A stretch of DNA of 6,400 nt, taken from the NCBI GenBank assembly GCA_018716005.1, contig DVKN01000145.1, positions 1 through 6,400 on the forward strand, read 5' to 3'. This document shows positions 4,363 through 6,400 of this stretch, piece by piece. The notes below the pieces were generated by a model. The model was not told where the DNA came from and ran no database searches. It saw nothing but the letters and a program-made list of their open reading frames with translations. This DNA comes from Candidatus Scatomorpha stercoravium (GTDB taxonomy: Bacteria > Bacillota > Clostridia > Oscillospirales > Oscillospiraceae). Position numbers and translations under genes: made by a program. Within the stretch, counting starts at the first letter, position 1; each line of letters begins with the position of its first letter.

Positions 4363-5032
4363 CCCATACGAGGTCCTCGGCGTCTCGCACGACGCCACCG
4401 ACGAGGAGATAAAAACAGCCTACAGGACCCTGGCTAAGAAATACCACCCCGACCGCAACCCGGGAAATAAGGCCGCGGCGGAGCGCATGAACGAGATAAA
4501 CGCCGCCTACGACGCCATCAAATCAGGCGAGGCGAAGCGCGGCCAGTACGGCTACGGCGGCGGATACGGCGGGGCATACGGCGGCTCGCAGCAGCAGTAC
4601 GACCCCTGGAGCGCCTGGCAGCAGGCCTGGGGCGGCTATTCGGACGGCGCGGGCTATCAGTCCAACGAACCCAACGAGATACGCGCCGCCGAGAACTACA
4701 TCCGCGCCGGGCACTTCCAGGAGGCGCTGACGGCCCTCTCCCAGGTGCCGCAGGCGGAGCGCGGCGCGCGCTGGTTCTATCTCGCCGCCATCGCGAACTC
4801 CGGCCTCGGCAACCGCATAACCGCCATGGAGTACGCCCAGAAGGCGGTGCAGCTCGACCCCAGCAACAGCGAATACAGGCAGTTCCTCGACGAGCTGCAG
4901 TACGGCGGCACCGTGTATACGACGCGCAACGCCGGCTTCCCGCAGGCGGGGAACAATCTCGGGCGCATCTGCCTCGGGCTGTGCGCGCTCGAGCTCCTCT
5001 GCGGCGGCGGCGTCCGCTTCTGCTGGATATGA
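4352..5032 (+). CDS. J-domain (DnaJ-like) co-chaperone with TPR-like region and cysteine-containing hydrophobic tail
   Basis: This 226-residue protein is an atypical J-protein expected to stimulate an Hsp70 (DnaK). The J domain covers residues 4-60 and keeps the essential HPD at 32-34 in KKYHPDRNPGNK. There is no DnaJ zinc finger or substrate domain. Instead come a Gly/Tyr/Gln/Trp-rich linker (64-104), a TPR-like helical stretch (about 108-183, with YIRAGHFQEALTAL and AMEYAQKAVQLDPSN), and a hydrophobic tail with Cys207, 211, 217 and 224. It is therefore not canonical DnaJ. GTG 4352 is chosen because GGGAG lies 9 bases upstream and the J domain begins at once; an earlier in-frame TTG at 4319 would only add basic residues. 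It overlaps the DUF5685 gene by 11 bases, and its TGA lies in the ribosome site of larE. The client is unknown; from position, the DUF5685 or zinc-ribbon membrane protein is a fair guess. Confidence 0.88.
   Translation: MNRDPYEVLGVSHDATDEEIKTAYRTLAKKYHPDRNPGNKAAAERMNEINAAYDAIKSGEAKRGQYGYGGGYGGAYGGSQQQYDPWSAWQQAWGGYSDGAGYQSNEPNEIRAAENYIRAGHFQEALTALSQVPQAERGARWFYLAAIANSGLGNRITAMEYAQKAVQLDPSNSEYRQFLDELQYGGTVYTTRNAGFPQAGNNLGRICLGLCALELLCGGGVRFCWI
4541..4665 (+). repeat. low-complexity Gly/Tyr/Gln linker coding repeat inside the J-protein gene
   Basis: The octamer TACGGCGG or close variants recurs between about 4547 and 4584, encoding GYGGGYGGAYGG. A Gln/Trp/Tyr-rich segment follows. Such short in-frame repeats expand and contract easily. 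This is the flexible linker between the J domain and the TPR-like region, not a separate element. Confidence 0.6.
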
Positions 5033-5041
5033 GGTGAGCGC

Positions 5042-5788
5042 GTGACCCTGAAGGACTTTTTCGCGGCGCATCAGCGCTGCGCGCTGGGCTTCTCCGGCGG
5101 CGCGGACAGTGCCTACCTGCTCGCCGCGTCCCGCGCGCTGGGCGCGGACGTGAGGCCGTATTTCGTCCGCACGGCCTTCCAGCCGGCCTTCGAGCTCGAT
5201 GACGCGCGGCGTCTCGCCCATGAGCTCGGCGTGGAGCTCGGCATAATCGAATACGATATTCTGGCGGTGCCGGGGGTGCGGGAAAATCCCCGGAACCGCT
5301 GCTATTTCTGTAAGAAGGCAATATTTTCCGCCATATGCTCCTGCGCGGAGGCCGACGGCCTCGGCTGCGTCATAGACGGCACGAACGCCTCGGACGACAT
5401 CGCCGACCGCCCCGGCTGGCGGGCCATACGCGAGCTCGGCGTCCTCAGCCCGCTGCGCGAGTGCGGCATAACGAAGCCGGAGCTGCGCCGCCTGAGCGCG
5501 GAGCTGGGCCTCTTCACGGCGGAGAAGCCCGCCTACGCCTGCCTCGCGACGCGCGTGCCGGCGGGCATGGAGATTGCGGAGGGCGATTTGCAGCGCGTGG
5601 AGCGCGCCGAGAGCGCCCTCGCCGCGCTCGGATACAGCGATTTCCGCGTGCGCCTCACGCCGGAGGGCTCGGCCCGGCTCGAGCTGCCGGAGGCGCAGCT
5701 TGTGCGCGCCGCCGAGGGGCGCGGCGAAATACTTTCCCGGCTCGCGGGGGACTTCCCCCGCGTTACGCTGGACCTGAAAGGGAGGTAA
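5042..5788 (+). CDS. larE: LarE, ATP-dependent sulfur transferase of nickel-pincer nucleotide synthesis
   Basis: LarE activates the carboxylates of pyridinium-3,5-biscarboxylate mononucleotide with ATP and turns them into thiocarboxylates, giving the sulfur ligands of the nickel-pincer cofactor. The 248-residue cytoplasmic protein has the N-terminal PP-loop SGGADS at 18-23 in an adenine-nucleotide alpha-hydrolase fold, DGTNASDD at 112-119, and PAYACLATRVPAG at 163-175. Cys167 is at the place of the sacrificial sulfur-donor cysteine known in L. plantarum LarE. It also has NRCYFCKK with Cys87 and Cys90; three such cysteines suggest the iron-sulfur cluster form of LarE, where the sulfur donor is not consumed (inference). 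The start is GTG 5042, with GAGG 7 bases upstream overlapping the stop of the J-protein gene. larB follows after 3 bases with its ribosome site inside the last larE codons, so the two are translationally coupled. Confidence 0.92.
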   Translation: MTLKDFFAAHQRCALGFSGGADSAYLLAASRALGADVRPYFVRTAFQPAFELDDARRLAHELGVELGIIEYDILAVPGVRENPRNRCYFCKKAIFSAICSCAEADGLGCVIDGTNASDDIADRPGWRAIRELGVLSPLRECGITKPELRRLSAELGLFTAEKPAYACLATRVPAGMEIAEGDLQRVERAESALAALGYSDFRVRLTPEGSARLELPEAQLVRAAEGRGEILSRLAGDFPRVTLDLKGR

Positions 5789-5791
5789 ACC

Positions 5792-6400
5792 ATGAAAAAG
5801 CAGGCAGTACTGGACATACTCAAGGCCGTCGAGGGCGGGGGGCTTTCGGCGGAGGAGGCGCTGACCAAGCTGAAGCTCGCGCCCATCGACGACATGGGCT
5901 TCGCCAAAGTCGACCTGCACCGCGAGCTCCGTCAGGGCATCGCCGAGGTGATATACGGCCAGGGCAAGACGCCCGAGCAGATTGCGGCCATCACCGGCTC
6001 GCTCATCCGCGGCGGCGAGGACGTCGTCCTCATCACGCGCATGGCCCCAGAGGCTGCGGAGTATCTGGGCAGGAGCTATGAGCTCAGCTACGACCCGCGC
6101 TCGCGCGTCGGCATCGTAGGGAAGCTGCCCGAGCCGGACGGCAAGGGCACCATCGTCGTCGCCACGGGCGGCACGACCGACATCCCCGTCGCCGAGGAGG
6201 CCGCGCTCACTGCCGAGTGCCTCGGGAATAAGGTGAAACGCCTCTACGACGTCGGCGTTTCCGGCATACACCGGCTCCTCGACCACGCCGAGGACATCAT
6301 GACCGCGCGCTGCATCGTCGCCGTCGCGGGCATGGAGGGCGCGCTGCCGAGCGTTATAGGCGGCCTCGCGGACTGCCCGGTGATAGCCGTCCCCACCAGC
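5792..6400 (+). CDS. larB: LarB, nickel-pincer nucleotide biosynthesis carboxylase (3' end beyond window)
   Basis: LarB carboxylates and hydrolyses nicotinic acid adenine dinucleotide to pyridinium-3,5-biscarboxylate mononucleotide, the substrate of LarE. The first 203 residues are visible, open to the window edge; the family is about 250 long, so roughly a fifth is missing. Hallmarks are FAKVDLHRELRQG (37-49), EVIYGQGKTPEQ (52-63), and the PurE-like core VATGGTTDIPVAEEAALTAE (123-142), YDVGVSGIHRL (152-162) and PVIAVPTS at the edge. The N-terminal part of about 100 residues is specific to LarB and separates it from PurE. ATG 5792 is supported by GGGAGG 6 bases upstream, within the end of larE. 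No frameshift is seen. The catalytic cysteine reported near residue 221 in L. plantarum would lie outside the window. The order larE-larB is the reverse of the larB-larC-larE order I remember; larC may follow. Confidence 0.93.
   Translation, partial: MKKQAVLDILKAVEGGGLSAEEALTKLKLAPIDDMGFAKVDLHRELRQGIAEVIYGQGKTPEQIAAITGSLIRGGEDVVLITRMAPEAAEYLGRSYELSYDPRSRVGIVGKLPEPDGKGTIVVATGGTTDIPVAEEAALTAECLGNKVKRLYDVGVSGIHRLLDHAEDIMTARCIVAVAGMEGALPSVIGGLADCPVIAVPTS

Noticed and set aside
3397..4398. 333-codon minus-strand frame opposite DUF5685
   Set aside because: It is a shadow of the GC-biased coding strand. The plus-strand frame has the conserved MFGYV start, ribosome site and operon overlaps.
5000..5032. 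Frameshift at the end of the J-protein gene
   Set aside because: The run of GGC repeats (from about 5001) looked suspicious, but the frame ends exactly in the larE ribosome site, which is a normal coupled ending. A slipped tail cannot be excluded but is not needed.
4523..6286. 587-codon open frame on the minus strand across the J-protein, larE and larB
   Set aside because: It lies opposite three clearly conserved plus-strand genes. Its translation is Ala/Arg/Glu/Leu-rich with no recognisable motif. Long antisense frames are expected where GC-rich third positions remove stop codons.

Overview
The window reads as a GC-rich Clostridia genome, most like the Oscillospiraceae/Ruminococcaceae lineage. 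The reasons are the GC-rich third codon positions, strong GGAGG-type ribosome sites with TTG and GTG starts beside ATG, near-consensus sigma-A promoters, and a zinc-ribbon / DUF5685 / J-domain gene cluster that I associate with clostridial genomes. The taxon is an inference, because no rRNA or marker gene is present. I see no CRISPR array, insertion sequence, tRNA or phage gene. All eight main genes look intact, apart from the two cut by the window edges and one that is short for its family.

Layout. Bases 1-39 are the last codons of a plus-strand gene. It converges on a minus-strand alpha/beta hydrolase (82-1014), and a perfect 15-bp hairpin between the two stops (40-73) can terminate both. 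The hydrolase is divergent from a TetR-family regulator (1162-1668). The gap between them holds a near-perfect promoter for the regulator, an overlapping extended -10 promoter for the hydrolase, and inverted repeats placed where the regulator could control both. This looks like a self-contained regulator/target pair.

Bases 1669-1918 hold no large gene. They contain a TTGACA-17-TACTAT promoter, a possible 15-codon leader ORF, and an intrinsic-terminator-like hairpin that starts on the base after the leader stop. Then comes a CNNM/CorC-type (DUF21 + CBS) membrane protein (1919-3022) that ends right after its CBS pair. The arrangement suggests attenuation control of this probable ion transporter, or alternatively a short independent RNA.

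Bases 3107-6400 are one tightly packed operon: a two-helix membrane protein with a zinc ribbon, a DUF5685 protein, a J-domain/TPR co-chaperone, larE and larB. Genes overlap or lie within 10 bases of each other. An AT-rich stretch (3025-3075) with a perfect palindrome and an extended -10 element probably drives it. LarE and LarB make parts of the nickel-pincer nucleotide cofactor used by LarA-type racemases; larC and larA are not visible and may lie downstream. The first three operon genes have no known function as a set and are the least explained part of the window.
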